DNA from: Isosphaera pallida ATCC 43644 | GTDB lineage: Bacteria; Planctomycetota; Planctomycetia; Isosphaerales; Isosphaeraceae | Assembly (NCBI RefSeq): GCF_000186345.1 | Contig: NC_014962.1 | Location: 4,244,450 to 4,308,449 of the forward strand | Direction of reading: 5' to 3' | DNA length: 64,000 nucleotides | Shown here: one piece after another, positions 53,986 to 63,852 of the stretch | Layout: every line of letters begins with the position of its first letter | Position numbering within the stretch: position 1 is the first letter of the stretch | Translations under genes and position numbers: made by a program | Notes under the pieces: generated by a model | What the model was told of the DNA's origin: nothing | The model's input: only the letters and a program-made list of their open reading frames with translations | The model's database searches: none

Positions 53986-55107
53986 ATGACCCCCCCGTTC
54001 GACCCCCGCGACCATCACCCCGAGGCGACCGTGGCCCACTTCGTCGCTCAAGGGATCGACCCCGGCGCGGTTCGGCGGTTTCTAGCCGCCTGGTTCCCCC
54101 GCGCCAGCGACGCCAACTTGTTGGATCCCCGCGCTCCCCGCGAGCCGGACGACCCGTTCCTGCCCGGCGGCTGGGCTTCTCGACGACGCTTCCCTCGCCG
54201 TCTGCTGGAGGGTCTGGACCAATTGCCGCGTCTGAAGCTGGAATCGATTCAGGTCTCGCCCCGCGACCGCTTCGAGAAACTGTTGTTCCGTACCAACGAC
54301 GGCCTGCCGGTCGAAACCGTCCTGATTCCCCTCCACAAAGAAAACGCTGTCAGTCTCTGCGTCTCCTCCCAATCCGGCTGCCCGATGGCCTGCGCCTTCT
54401 GCGCCACGGCCCGCCTGAGCCGTCGCCGCAACCTCGCCGCCTGGGAAATTGTCGATCAGATTCTTCAGGCCCGCGCGCGGGTCGAACTCCAGGGGCGGCG
54501 GGTCACTGGGTGCGTGTTCATGGGGATGGGCGAACCGTTTTTGAACTATGACCGGGTTATGACCGCTGCCGAGATCCTGCGCTCCCCGATTGGCCTGGCG
54601 GTCAACGCCAAGGCAATCACCATCTCGACCGTCGGCCTCGTCGCCGAGATCGACCGTTTCACCCGCGAACAACGCCCCTACCGGCTCTCGATTAGTCTGG
54701 GAGCCGCTGACGACGCCACCCGAGCCCAACTGGTTCCAGTCGCCGCCCGCACCCCGCTGCGCGAGTTAATCGCCGCCGCCCGTCGCCACCAACACCAACG
54801 GGGAGGACGGATCAACCTCTCCTACGTCTGCATCGCCAACCTCAACACCTCCGAAACCGATGCACGCAACCTAGGACGCTTGTTAGAGGGTCTGCCGGTC
54901 CGCTTCAACCTCATTGACGTCACCGACCCCACCGGACGCTTCCACCCCCCCTCTCCCGCTCAGTGGAACACCTTTCGGGACGCCCTCCGCCGCCACCTGC
55001 CCGGTCAGCCTATCGTCCGACGCTACTCCGGAGGAGCCGACATTCAGGCCGCTTGCGGCACCCTCGCCGGCACCTCGTCGCCACCCCAACCGCTTGACTC
55101 GGATTGA
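53986..55107 (+). CDS. RlmN/Cfr-like radical SAM RNA methyltransferase
   Basis: 373 residues. The 4Fe-4S radical SAM motif CxxxCxxC is Cys132, Cys136 and Cys139 in SGCPMACAFCAT. The methyl-carrying cysteine is probably Cys357 in DIQAACGTLAG, the RlmN Cys355 region. GMGEPFLNYDRV and NLAAWEIVDQI are also shared. RlmN methylates C2 of A2503 in 23S rRNA and A37 of some tRNAs; Cfr relatives methylate C8. This copy is divergent: the usual NLIPxN near the C-terminus reads NLIDVTDP, and the segment after CAT reads ARLSRRRN instead of TGxxG-x-x-RN. A paralogous RlmN probably exists elsewhere. ATG at 53986 with CGGAG upstream. Confidence 0.85.
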   Translation: MTPPFDPRDHHPEATVAHFVAQGIDPGAVRRFLAAWFPRASDANLLDPRAPREPDDPFLPGGWASRRRFPRRLLEGLDQLPRLKLESIQVSPRDRFEKLLFRTNDGLPVETVLIPLHKENAVSLCVSSQSGCPMACAFCATARLSRRRNLAAWEIVDQILQARARVELQGRRVTGCVFMGMGEPFLNYDRVMTAAEILRSPIGLAVNAKAITISTVGLVAEIDRFTREQRPYRLSISLGAADDATRAQLVPVAARTPLRELIAAARRHQHQRGGRINLSYVCIANLNTSETDARNLGRLLEGLPVRFNLIDVTDPTGRFHPPSPAQWNTFRDALRRHLPGQPIVRRYSGGADIQAACGTLAGTSSPPQPLDSD

Positions 55108-55279
55108 CGACTCCACCCTTTTTGTCCAATCTCTTTTCAAGTGTCACCATTGCGCTGTGACCAGACCGCGCCGACCACTCGCTTGACCTTGGACGGCCCT
55201 CACGGTTATCGTATCGTTTGTTCAGTATCCCATCGGGCCGGGCGACGGGGGAAACGAGACTTGGGGAGGGGAGGGTCGG

Positions 55280-58200
55280 ATGGAGCCTCAGACGCCACGA
55301 TCGGGACGGGACAAGCCGCCGGATTCGGCCTCCACTGGGGGGTTCCGGGAGCGAATTGGCATTGAGACCCCGCCACGGCCTTGGTGTCCGGCATCCAGCC
55401 CGATCGACCTGACCGAGACGGCGGCGTGGAGCCCGGTCGGTGGGACCAGCGGGAGTTTGGGGTCGGGGTCGGGGAGTGGTTCGCAAGCTGGCGATTCGGG
55501 CGGCTGGGACCCTCCGCAACCCGGAATTGGTTCCCCTCGCGGCGGCATGGCGATCGCCCGCTTCGAACTGATTGAGCGCCGGGCGCGGGGCGGCCTGGGC
55601 GAAATTTATCTCGCCAACGATGTGGAACTGGGTCGGTACGTGGCGGTCAAGGTGTTGCGATCGAAACACGCCGACGACCCCATGCTACAACGACGGTTCC
55701 GCCGCGAGGCCGAGATCACCGGGCGTTTAGAACATCCTGGCATTGTGCCGGTCTATGGCCTGGGTCTTCAGGAGGCGGGGCGGCTGTCCTATGCGATGCG
55801 CTACATCCACGGCCGCAGTTTGAGGGAGGCGATCCGGGCCTTCCACGCCTTGCCCCGCCGCGCGCCTGGACGCGATCTGGAATTGCGTCGTCTGCTGGGC
55901 CATTTCGTCGAGGTCTGCAACGCGATCGCTTACGCGCACGCGCAGGGGATCATCCATCGGGATCTCAAACCATCCAACGTGATGCTTGGCGACTTCGGCG
56001 AGACCCTGGTGGTCGATTGGGGCCTGGCCAAGCCCTGGACCACGTCCCAAACCGGAACCACCCCGCCAGCAACGACTCCTCATCCTCAAGAGCGGAAGCA
56101 CGATCCCAACCCGGCTCACGAGGACGCTCCCCCGCCCCATCCCAACCAAGCCGGGCCGCTCCCCATCGCCTGGGACGAAGAGTCTTGGGAGCAAACCCAA
56201 GCTGGAACCACGCTGGGCACCCCTGAAACGATGAGTCCCGAACAGGCCGGCGCGGTGGAGTTGGGACCAGTGGGCCCCGCCTCCGACATCTACGGCCTGG
56301 GAGCGACCCTGGCGATCCTGCTGACCGACCGGCCCCCCGTCCAAGGTGAAACGGTCCAGGCCATTCTGGAGAACGTCAAACGGGGCCGAATCCTTCCCCC
56401 GCGCGCAGTCGATCCCACCATCCCCCGCGCGCTGGAGGCGATCGTCCTCAAGGCGATGGCCCGGCGGCCCGAGGATCGCCACCCCACCGCCCGCGCGTTG
56501 GCCGAGGACGTGGAACGCTGGCTGGCCGATCTGCCCCCGTCCTGGTGGCGCGAACCGCTGCCGGATCGCCTCAAGCGTTCAGTCCGCCGCCACCGCGCTG
56601 CCGCCTTGGCCGCGGCGCTGATTCTGGCGGTCCTCACCGCCTCGCTAGCCGCGCTGGCCTGGATTCAATCCCGCGCGCGTGAGCGACTAGAAACCACCAA
56701 TCAGGCGCTCAGACTGGCACGAGCCGACGAGGAACTCGCCCGACGCCGCGCCACTGAACGATTCCGCAAAGCCATTGAGGCGCTCGATGCCCTCAACCAG
56801 CGCGTCGCCGAAGAACCCCGCTTGGACACCGCCCAACTCGCCGACCTGCGCGGTGAACTCCTGAAAATGACTTTGGATTTTCATGACCGCATCCGCGAAC
56901 AATTGCGACGCGAAACCGAGTTGGGCACCGCCGAGACCAACCGCGACCGTCTGGACGTCTGGCGAACCCGCGGCCTGGATCCGGTCGATCGTGAGGCGTT
57001 GGAATTGCTGGCCGACTCGCTGACCCGCATTGGCAGCCTGCGGACCAACCTTGGTCTCACCAACGAGGCGGCCGAGGCGTTCGATCAAGCCATCGAGCTG
57101 CGCGAGTGCCTCTGCGCTCTACGTCCCCTCAGCGACCTGGGCAATCCCACGCCTGTTTTGAAACTGGCTCAAGCCCATCTGGCGCGGGGCTATGTGTTTC
57201 GGGACGTGACTAGCCAACGCGACCGCGCCCGTAGCGATTTCGAGCGGGTCGTCGAATTGGTCGAACCGCTGACTCGTTCGGGAGCCACCTTGGAGGAGGC
57301 TCTCCATTTGGAAGCCAACGCCCTGAAAGAATTGGGCAATGTTCATCAACTCAACGGCGTGGTTGACCAGGCCGAAGCTCTGCTGAGCCGCGCCGTCGCC
57401 GCGGCTGTTCGCCTGGTCGAGCAATTTCCGGGCACGCCGCGGCATCGAGAAACCCTGGCCACCGCCCGCCATGACCTAGCACTACTGTTGCTCAAGGATG
57501 GCCGCGACGAGGAGGCGGTCGAGCAACTCGCCGAGGCCACCCGGCTGATCGACGATCTAGCCCAAAGCCAACCCCGACGTCTAGACGGCTATCGGATCAT
57601 CATCCACTTCGAACTCGCCCGCGCTTTGATGGAACTGGGCGACTTTAAGGCCGCCGAGGCCCAGGCCGAGGGATTCGCCCCCCAACTGGACGCCTTCACC
57701 GATCGACGCGAACGAAGCGTGCCCCTGCTGCTGGGTCTCAGCGAATCCTGGGCCACCCTGGCCGACCTGCGCGGTCTGAGAGGCCACCACGCCGGAGCCT
57801 CGTTGGCCTGGGAGCGCTGCAATCAGGCCGCCCGCCAACTGCGCGAACGCGCTCCGACCAGCCCGCTTTACGCCACCTGGCTGGTCCGCTGCCTGTTGGC
57901 TCAAGCCGACCAGGAACGTCGCGGCCATCGCCCCGAGCGTCGTGCCCAACTGGCCAACGAAGCGCGGAGCTTGCTGGAGAGTCCCTTGGGCCGCCTCGTG
58001 ACCGACGCCGAGCGTCAACGCCTGCGGGCGGTCCTGCTAAGCGACCAGCCCGCTTCGGTCAAGGCCGACGCGCTGAACGACCCACTCTGGAAGCGTCTCC
58101 AACCACCCGACGACCACCGAACCACCGTGGACCTGATCATCCAACTCGCCGGCCTAGCCAACCAGTTGGCCGAGGACCCAGATCTGCCCCCCGAGCTGAT

Positions 58201-58393
58201 CCACCATCTCAACGACCAAGCCGCCGGCCTGATCCGCCTGTTGCGCCAACGCGGCCAACTCGCCCGGCCCTCCCAGTGGATCAATCTCCTGGTCCACCCC
58301 GACCTCGTCGCCCTTCGACGACGACCCGACCTCGCCGACGTCCTTTGGGACCATGTTTTGCCCCCCTCGGTTTGGACCTTTCCCCAACCCTGA
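55280..58393 (+). CDS. Membrane-anchored Hanks-type Ser/Thr protein kinase with C-terminal helical repeats
   Basis: 1037 residues. A Gly/Ser-rich N-terminus (GSLGSGSGSGS) comes first. The kinase domain runs from about 95 to 415: RARGGLGEIYLAND glycine loop, VAVKVL with Lys124, EAEITGRLEHP, IIHRDLKPSNVML with Asp228, DWGLA (DFG equivalent, Asp246) and GTPETMSPEQ. A Pro/His-rich insert of about 55 residues sits in the activation segment (255-310). A transmembrane helix (about 439-463) separates it from a long Arg/Glu/Leu-rich extracytoplasmic region, mostly helical with TPR-like pairs (LGLTNEAAEAFDQAIELRE, LNGVVDQAEALLSRAVAAA). It is 172 bases past the radical SAM gene and just before the efflux operon. 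Confidence 0.92.
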   Translation: MEPQTPRSGRDKPPDSASTGGFRERIGIETPPRPWCPASSPIDLTETAAWSPVGGTSGSLGSGSGSGSQAGDSGGWDPPQPGIGSPRGGMAIARFELIERRARGGLGEIYLANDVELGRYVAVKVLRSKHADDPMLQRRFRREAEITGRLEHPGIVPVYGLGLQEAGRLSYAMRYIHGRSLREAIRAFHALPRRAPGRDLELRRLLGHFVEVCNAIAYAHAQGIIHRDLKPSNVMLGDFGETLVVDWGLAKPWTTSQTGTTPPATTPHPQERKHDPNPAHEDAPPPHPNQAGPLPIAWDEESWEQTQAGTTLGTPETMSPEQAGAVELGPVGPASDIYGLGATLAILLTDRPPVQGETVQAILENVKRGRILPPRAVDPTIPRALEAIVLKAMARRPEDRHPTARALAEDVERWLADLPPSWWREPLPDRLKRSVRRHRAAALAAALILAVLTASLAALAWIQSRARERLETTNQALRLARADEELARRRATERFRKAIEALDALNQRVAEEPRLDTAQLADLRGELLKMTLDFHDRIREQLRRETELGTAETNRDRLDVWRTRGLDPVDREALELLADSLTRIGSLRTNLGLTNEAAEAFDQAIELRECLCALRPLSDLGNPTPVLKLAQAHLARGYVFRDVTSQRDRARSDFERVVELVEPLTRSGATLEEALHLEANALKELGNVHQLNGVVDQAEALLSRAVAAAVRLVEQFPGTPRHRETLATARHDLALLLLKDGRDEEAVEQLAEATRLIDDLAQSQPRRLDGYRIIIHFELARALMELGDFKAAEAQAEGFAPQLDAFTDRRERSVPLLLGLSESWATLADLRGLRGHHAGASLAWERCNQAARQLRERAPTSPLYATWLVRCLLAQADQERRGHRPERRAQLANEARSLLESPLGRLVTDAERQRLRAVLLSDQPASVKADALNDPLWKRLQPPDDHRTTVDLIIQLAGLANQLAEDPDLPPELIHHLNDQAAGLIRLLRQRGQLARPSQWINLLVHPDLVALRRRPDLADVLWDHVLPPSVWTFPQP

Positions 58394-58434
58394 GTCAACT
58401 CTCCTGCGCCACCCCACCTGATCGTTTCCTCCCC

Positions 58435-58463
58435 TTGACGATTACCGAACGTTCGGTAAGCAT
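58435..58463 (+). promoter_or_regulatory. Promoter with TetR-type palindromic operator for the RND efflux operon
   Basis: TTGACG (58435-58440, five of six -35 matches), a 17-base spacer and AAGCAT (58458-58463, a weak -10). The perfect 18-base palindrome TTACCGAACGTTCGGTAA (58442-58459) fills the spacer, the classical position for repression. TetR-family repressors of efflux pumps often bind similar ACCGAnCGnTCGGT half-sites. The fusion protein gene starts 168 bases downstream. Confidence 0.7.
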
Positions 58464-58630
58464 GACGGGGTCGGAGTCGACGAGGCCCACGAATCGCGCT
58501 GCAACCTTGGCGGAATCGACCGACCATCCCAAACTAACGAAGACACGAGAGGATTCCGGATCGATTGCGGTCCGGCCACGAATTTGGCTCCCCCCCTCAA
58601 CCCGAGTTGTACCTAGGTAGGGAATCGCCG

Positions 58631-60229
58631 ATGGTCGCAAGTGAACCAAATGGCGTGGAGAAGCAACAAACCAAGGACGCGGCGAGCTCCACCAAAGGCT
58701 CCTGGGCGGTTGTTTGGTTGGGTCGCCTGATAAACTTGGCGATGCTCGCGGTGCTGGGCTACGGCGTCTTCGAATGGAGCCAAGGACGCTTGCACCCGGA
58801 GTCGTGGGTCGGGCAAACGCGCGAATGGCTAAGCACACGCTCCGAGGACAACCAAGAGCAAGACCGTGCCAAGACAAATCGAAACAACGACCAGGAGAAC
58901 AAGGGGTTAGCCTCCCAAGAGGATGCACTGGAGTTCCCAACTGACGAAAAGGAGGTCGGAGCCCGGGCGAAGGGACCACTCAAGGTGGAGGTCAAGCCGG
59001 TGGAACGGCTGGCATTGCGCCGGACGGTGGACATGGTCGGCTCGTTGCGCGGCTTCGAGGAAATCAATCTGGCCTCCAAACGCTCCGGGCGGGTCGTCAA
59101 GGTCCATCACGACATGGGCGACGCCGTCCCTCCCGGCGAATTGCTGGTCGAGTTAGAAACCCGGGACGCGGAACTCGCACTGCTGCAGGCCGAACGCCGT
59201 TTGGCGGCCGATCTGACCGAACTGGGACTCGCCGAGGTTCCCGGGGCCAATTTCGACGTGGGGATGGTTCCCTCAGTGGTCCGCGCCCGCCTGGCGTTGG
59301 AGCGGGCCGAACGCAACCTCAACCGGGCGCGGGAACTCAGCCGCAAACGGGCGATCAATCCTGAGGAATATGAAAATACGCTCAATGACTTCCAGACCGC
59401 CGAGGCAGCGCTAGCCGAAGCCACCCTGCGAGCGCAAACGACCCTGGCCAACGCGCGGGTCAGTCAGGCGGCCGTCGAGGTGGCGCGGCAGATGCTCGCC
59501 GACATGACGGTGACGGCTCCGAACCAAACCGCCCCCTCCGAACCCAACCTCCCGGCTAAACTGGAGTACCGGATTCGCAAGCGCTTGGTCGAGGAAGGGT
59601 CCTACATCCGCGAAGGGGAAACCATGTTCGAATTGGTGATCGTGGACCCTTTGAGGCTGATCGCCAACGTACCAGAACGCCACGCCTCGGAAATCCAAGT
59701 GGGCCAGCAGGCCGAAGTGGAGAACGCCGCCTACCCCGGCGAACGGTTCCCGGCCACGGTGGCGCGGGTGAACCCGGCGATCGATCCGGTCAGTCGCACC
59801 TTCGAGGTCGAGTTGCGGCTGCCCAACCCCGACCAACGACTCAAGCCCGGCGGCTTCGCCAAAGCGCGGGTGATCGTGGGCCAAACCGACAACGCGGTGG
59901 TGGTGCCGGCCGACGCGATCGTGAAGTTCGCGGGCAACTCCAAGCTGTTCCTCTACGACCCCGCGACCAGAACCGCCCGCGAATTCCTGGTCAGTCGGGA
60001 GCGTCCCCTGGAAGACGACCCCACCCGTGTGGAAATCGAACTCAAAGAGAACAAACCCATTCCGCCCCTAGCCCACGTCATCGTTACCGGTCGCGCCCAA
60101 CTCTACGACGGCAAGCCGGTCGAACCGCGGAACCTACCCGCCCGATCCACCGCCGTGCCCGACCCGGCGGCCACCCAGTCAACCATGCCCAGCCCCGACC
60201 AGGCGACTGATCTCCGCCCACCCACTTGA
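58631..60229 (+). CDS. RND efflux membrane fusion protein (HlyD/AcrA-type)
   Basis: 532 residues, longer than typical because of an N-terminal polar tail with a hydrophobic segment (VWLGRLINLAMLAVLGYGVF). Core features are the lipoyl/biotinyl half-motif EEINLASKRSGRVVKVHHDMGDAVPPGELLVELE, a long coiled hairpin rich in Ala, Arg and Glu, and beta-barrel sequences VDPLRLIANVPERHASEIQVGQQAEV, then RVNPAIDPVSRTFEVELRLPNPDQRLKPGGFAKARVIV. The adaptor links the inner-membrane pump encoded next to an outer-membrane channel not in the window. ATG at 58631 with GGTAGGGA upstream; an in-frame start at 58565 is less likely. First gene behind the TetR-type operator. Confidence 0.93.
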   Translation: MVASEPNGVEKQQTKDAASSTKGSWAVVWLGRLINLAMLAVLGYGVFEWSQGRLHPESWVGQTREWLSTRSEDNQEQDRAKTNRNNDQENKGLASQEDALEFPTDEKEVGARAKGPLKVEVKPVERLALRRTVDMVGSLRGFEEINLASKRSGRVVKVHHDMGDAVPPGELLVELETRDAELALLQAERRLAADLTELGLAEVPGANFDVGMVPSVVRARLALERAERNLNRARELSRKRAINPEEYENTLNDFQTAEAALAEATLRAQTTLANARVSQAAVEVARQMLADMTVTAPNQTAPSEPNLPAKLEYRIRKRLVEEGSYIREGETMFELVIVDPLRLIANVPERHASEIQVGQQAEVENAAYPGERFPATVARVNPAIDPVSRTFEVELRLPNPDQRLKPGGFAKARVIVGQTDNAVVVPADAIVKFAGNSKLFLYDPATRTAREFLVSRERPLEDDPTRVEIELKENKPIPPLAHVIVTGRAQLYDGKPVEPRNLPARSTAVPDPAATQSTMPSPDQATDLRPPT

Positions 60230-60404
60230 CCAACACGCCCGCCATCCTGAACACGGCCAACCCCCCACTCTCCCCTCAATCCGATCCACCCTCTCCTGCC
60301 GGTCGGCTCCCGATTTGTCTCGTCCGCGTCCTTGACCGATCCCCCCCTGATGCGTGGATTCCGCATTGCGCGACCACGACCTTCTCCCAACCCCGGTTCG
60401 ATCC

Positions 60405-63400
60405 ATGACCGTTTCGGACATTTGCATCAAGCGTCCAGTGTTCACCTGGGTGTTGATGATGATCCCTGTGGTACTGGGGTCGTTGTCCTACCTAGAATTG
60501 GGTGTCGATCTGTTTCCTAACGTGGATTTTCCGGTCTGCGCGGTGGTGACCACCCTGCCCAACGCCAGCGTCGAGGAGATCGAATCGACCGTCACCAAGC
60601 CGATCGAGGATGTGATCAACCAAATTTCGGGGATCGACGAGTTGCGGTCCCAGTCGTTAGAGGGAACCTCGATCGTCACCGTCCAATTCGACTTGTCCAA
60701 ACCTTTGGACGTGGGGGTCCAAGAGGTGAGGGACAAGGTGGGGATCGTCGTCAACCAATTGCCCGAGGGGACCGAAACGCCGGTGGTCAGTCGGTTCAGC
60801 ACCGATGAAATCCCAATTATGACCATCGCGGTCTCAGGCCGCCGCGACCTGCGCGAAGTCACCGAGATCGCCCGCCGCCAGATCAAGGAGCGGCTCGAGA
60901 CGGTCTCCGGGGTGGGCACAGTTGGTCTCTCCGGCGGCAAAGTGCGGGCGATGAACATCGTCATCGACGCCGACAAGCTGGACGCCTACGGTCTGTCGAT
61001 CGAGGAGGTGCGGCAAGCTCTGGCGCGTCAGAACGTCGAAACCCCCGGCGGACGTATCGACCAGGGGGAACGCGAACTGGTGTTGCGCACTCTCGGGCGG
61101 CTGGAGACCGAGCAGGAATTCAACGACCTCATCGTGGTCAATCGCGGTGGATATCCCGTCAAGATCCGCGACCTAGGCTACGCCGAGGACTCCAACGAGG
61201 AAGTCCGCACCCTGGCGCGGCTCGAGGTCTTCGAGAACGGAATCAGTCAAGGAGCCAAAAACGCGGTCAGCCTCACGATTCAGAAACAAGCCGGGTCCAA
61301 CGTGGTCGCCGTCGCCGACGAAATCTTCAAACGGCTCGAAAAGATCAAAGCAAGCCTGCCCGACGACATCGAGATCGCCATCACCCGCGACCAGTCGCGG
61401 TTCGTGCGCAAGTCGATCGAGGAGGTGCAGTTCCACATGCTCCTGGCGGCGATTCTCGTTTCCGGGACAATTTATTTGTTCATCCGTGACTGGCGGACCA
61501 CCGTGATCGCCTCGTTGGCGGTGCCCACCTCGATCATTCCCACCTTTGCTTTTATGTACGTGATGGGTTTTACGCTCAACAACATCACGATTCTCGGGTT
61601 GATCCTGGCGATTGGCATCGTGATCGACGACGCGATTGTCGTTCATGAGAATATCTTCCGTCACATGGAGGAGCATGGTCTGGACGGGTATGAGGCGGCC
61701 CGGATGGGTACCCGCGAAATCGCCCTGCCGGTCATGGCCACGAGCTTGTCGCTGATCGTGATCTTTCTGCCGATCGGCTTCATGGGCGGCATCATCGGCA
61801 AGTTCTTCTCCAGCTTTGGCCTGACCGTCGCCTTCGCGGTGGCGATGAGCCTGTTCGTCTCCTTCACCCTGACCCCAATGCTGTGCAGCCGGTTCCTCAA
61901 GCTCGACTCCTCACAAGGCGCGGGTGGTCCTCAAAAGGCCAAAAGCAAATCGGGACTGATTTATCGCCTGGTCGATGGAACCTACGGCTTGATCCTGCGG
62001 TTCGCGCTGCGGTTTAAGTTCCTCGTGGTGCTGATGACCCTGGTTGTGGTGATTGCGACCTACCCCCTGGCCCTTGGGGTCGGCTTCAATCTGATCCCCC
62101 GCGACGACCAGAGCGAGTTTGAGGTGGTCTTCACTACCCCCGAAGGGTACACCCTCAAACGCACCGACGAGGTCACCGCCGAAATCGAGGCCCGTCTGCG
62201 AGAGCAGATCCGCGACATGAAGTACATGTACACTTCGATTGGCAACGCCGTCTCCGGCGGCATTGCCTCTTCGGAGGGGGACGTCACGAAGTCGTCGATC
62301 TACATTCGTTTGAAGGACCTTGAGGAACGTTCGCCTGGGGTGACCCAATTCAACCAACAGGAGATCGCGCGGAAGATTCTGCTGGACTATCCCGAATTGC
62401 GTTCCAGCGTCAACGACGTCTCGCCGTTCCAGGGCGGTTCACGAGGCCAGACCTTCCAGGTCAATCTGGCCGGTCCCGACCTGGAGAAGTTGGAGGAGCT
62501 GGCCCGCCAACTGGCCGACAAGCTGGCGGCCACCGGCAACGTGACCGACCTGGATACCTCGTTGACCCTGCGCAAGCCAGAATTGCAAGTGCGGGTGGAC
62601 CGCGAGGCGGCCAGCGACCTTGGGGTGCAGGTTGGCGTGGTGGCCGACTCGCTGAGGGCACTGGTGGGTGGCATCAAAGTCTCCAAGTTCCGCGATGGTC
62701 CCGAACAGTACGACGTTTGGCTTCGCGCCACCAAGATCGATCGCCAGGATGAGCGCGCCTTGCTGAGATTGACCATCCCTTCGACCATGATGGGCCTGGT
62801 CCGCCTGGAGAGTCTGGCCGAACTTGAATTCGAACTGGGCCCTACCGAGATCGAACGGTACAACCGCGAGCGAATCGTCACCGTGCTGGCCAACCCCAAG
62901 CAAGGCATGGCGCTGGGCGAACTGGTCAAACTCACCACCAGCCTCCTCGATCCCAACTCAACCAATCCCGACCGCCTCGAACTGCCGCCGGGCTACTCGT
63001 TCCGGTTCACCGGTCAGGCCGAGACCCTGGCCGAACTGTTCAGATACTTTGCGATTGCCTTTTTCCTGTCAGTCACCTTCATGTATTTGATCCTGGCCGC
63101 CCAGTTCGAGAGCTGGTCGCAGCCGGTGGCCATCTTGATGTCGCTGCCGGTCACGGTCCCGTTCGGCTTACTGTCGATGATCCTGTTCCAAACCCCGATG
63201 GACCTGTACGCCATGTTCGGGCTGTTCATGCTGGTGGGGATCGTCAAGAAGAACGGCATTCTCCAAATCGATGCCACCAACCAATTCCGCGCTGCCGGTA
63301 TGAACCGTCATCAAGCGATCCTCGAAGCCAACCATACCCGTCTGCGGCCGATCTTGATGACCACCTTCATGCTAGTAGCCGCGATGATCCCCCTGGCGCT

Positions 63401-63770
63401 GGGCCAAGGACCGGGTTCGGGGTCGCGGGCGAGCATGGCTAAGGTCATTATTGGTGGCCAGGTGCTCTCGTTGGTTCTGGCCCTGGTGGTCACACCGGTG
63501 TTCTACGTCTATCTCGACCAACTGCGCAACCTCATGCGGAAGTCTCCCTTCCGGCTCACCGTGGAACGCCAAACTCATTCGCTGAACGCATCGGATCAAC
63601 CGGCTCGGCCAGTCCCGGTCATGGCGAGGGTATTCGAAAGTTCCCATTCTCTACCCCACGACAACGGCCACGGCTACGGGAATGGTCACGGGTTGCGAAG
63701 CCCTGTCGAACCGTCGGAACCTTACGAGCGTCCGGTCGGTTCCTCGGCGGCCAAAAGCTCGGCGGATTGA
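60405..63770 (+). CDS. RND multidrug efflux pump, HAE1 family
   Basis: 1121 residues. AcrB-like proton-driven transporter of the inner membrane. Twelve hydrophobic segments in two halves; TM4 has GIVIDDAIVVHENI with the proton-relay Asp pair, and TM10 has GIVKKNGILQID with the conserved Lys. The periplasmic loops are of normal size. The N-terminus ICIKRPVFTWVLMMIPVVLG and LFPNVDFPVCAVVTTLPNASVEEIES are typical of HAE1. The C-terminal tail is Ser/His/Gly-rich (NGHGYGNGHG). ATG at 60405; a GTG at 60354 has no family support. 175 bases after the adaptor gene and probably in its operon. Substrate unknown. Confidence 0.96.
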   Translation: MTVSDICIKRPVFTWVLMMIPVVLGSLSYLELGVDLFPNVDFPVCAVVTTLPNASVEEIESTVTKPIEDVINQISGIDELRSQSLEGTSIVTVQFDLSKPLDVGVQEVRDKVGIVVNQLPEGTETPVVSRFSTDEIPIMTIAVSGRRDLREVTEIARRQIKERLETVSGVGTVGLSGGKVRAMNIVIDADKLDAYGLSIEEVRQALARQNVETPGGRIDQGERELVLRTLGRLETEQEFNDLIVVNRGGYPVKIRDLGYAEDSNEEVRTLARLEVFENGISQGAKNAVSLTIQKQAGSNVVAVADEIFKRLEKIKASLPDDIEIAITRDQSRFVRKSIEEVQFHMLLAAILVSGTIYLFIRDWRTTVIASLAVPTSIIPTFAFMYVMGFTLNNITILGLILAIGIVIDDAIVVHENIFRHMEEHGLDGYEAARMGTREIALPVMATSLSLIVIFLPIGFMGGIIGKFFSSFGLTVAFAVAMSLFVSFTLTPMLCSRFLKLDSSQGAGGPQKAKSKSGLIYRLVDGTYGLILRFALRFKFLVVLMTLVVVIATYPLALGVGFNLIPRDDQSEFEVVFTTPEGYTLKRTDEVTAEIEARLREQIRDMKYMYTSIGNAVSGGIASSEGDVTKSSIYIRLKDLEERSPGVTQFNQQEIARKILLDYPELRSSVNDVSPFQGGSRGQTFQVNLAGPDLEKLEELARQLADKLAATGNVTDLDTSLTLRKPELQVRVDREAASDLGVQVGVVADSLRALVGGIKVSKFRDGPEQYDVWLRATKIDRQDERALLRLTIPSTMMGLVRLESLAELEFELGPTEIERYNRERIVTVLANPKQGMALGELVKLTTSLLDPNSTNPDRLELPPGYSFRFTGQAETLAELFRYFAIAFFLSVTFMYLILAAQFESWSQPVAILMSLPVTVPFGLLSMILFQTPMDLYAMFGLFMLVGIVKKNGILQIDATNQFRAAGMNRHQAILEANHTRLRPILMTTFMLVAAMIPLALGQGPGSGSRASMAKVIIGGQVLSLVLALVVTPVFYVYLDQLRNLMRKSPFRLTVERQTHSLNASDQPARPVPVMARVFESSHSLPHDNGHGYGNGHGLRSPVEPSEPYERPVGSSAAKSSAD

Positions 63771-63802
63771 CGTTGTTTCAACTTCAATTCACAACGACGT
63801 TT

Positions 63803-63852
63803 CCGCCACACCCGGCTTCGCTGGCTCTACCTGTCTGGTTCGGGTGTGGCGG
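63803..63852 (+). terminator. Long hairpin after the efflux pump gene
   Basis: Perfect 12-bp stem CCGCCACACCCG (63803-63814) with CGGGTGTGGCGG (63841-63852) around a 26-base loop, starting 33 bases past the pump gene. TTTTCTCTCTC follows 17 bases later, not immediately. Probable transcription end or mRNA-stabilising structure. Confidence 0.6.

Noticed and set aside
60390-60404. GGTTCGATCC resembling a tRNA T-arm
   Set aside because: No complementary stem, no acceptor or anticodon arm around it, and it lies directly before the pump gene start.
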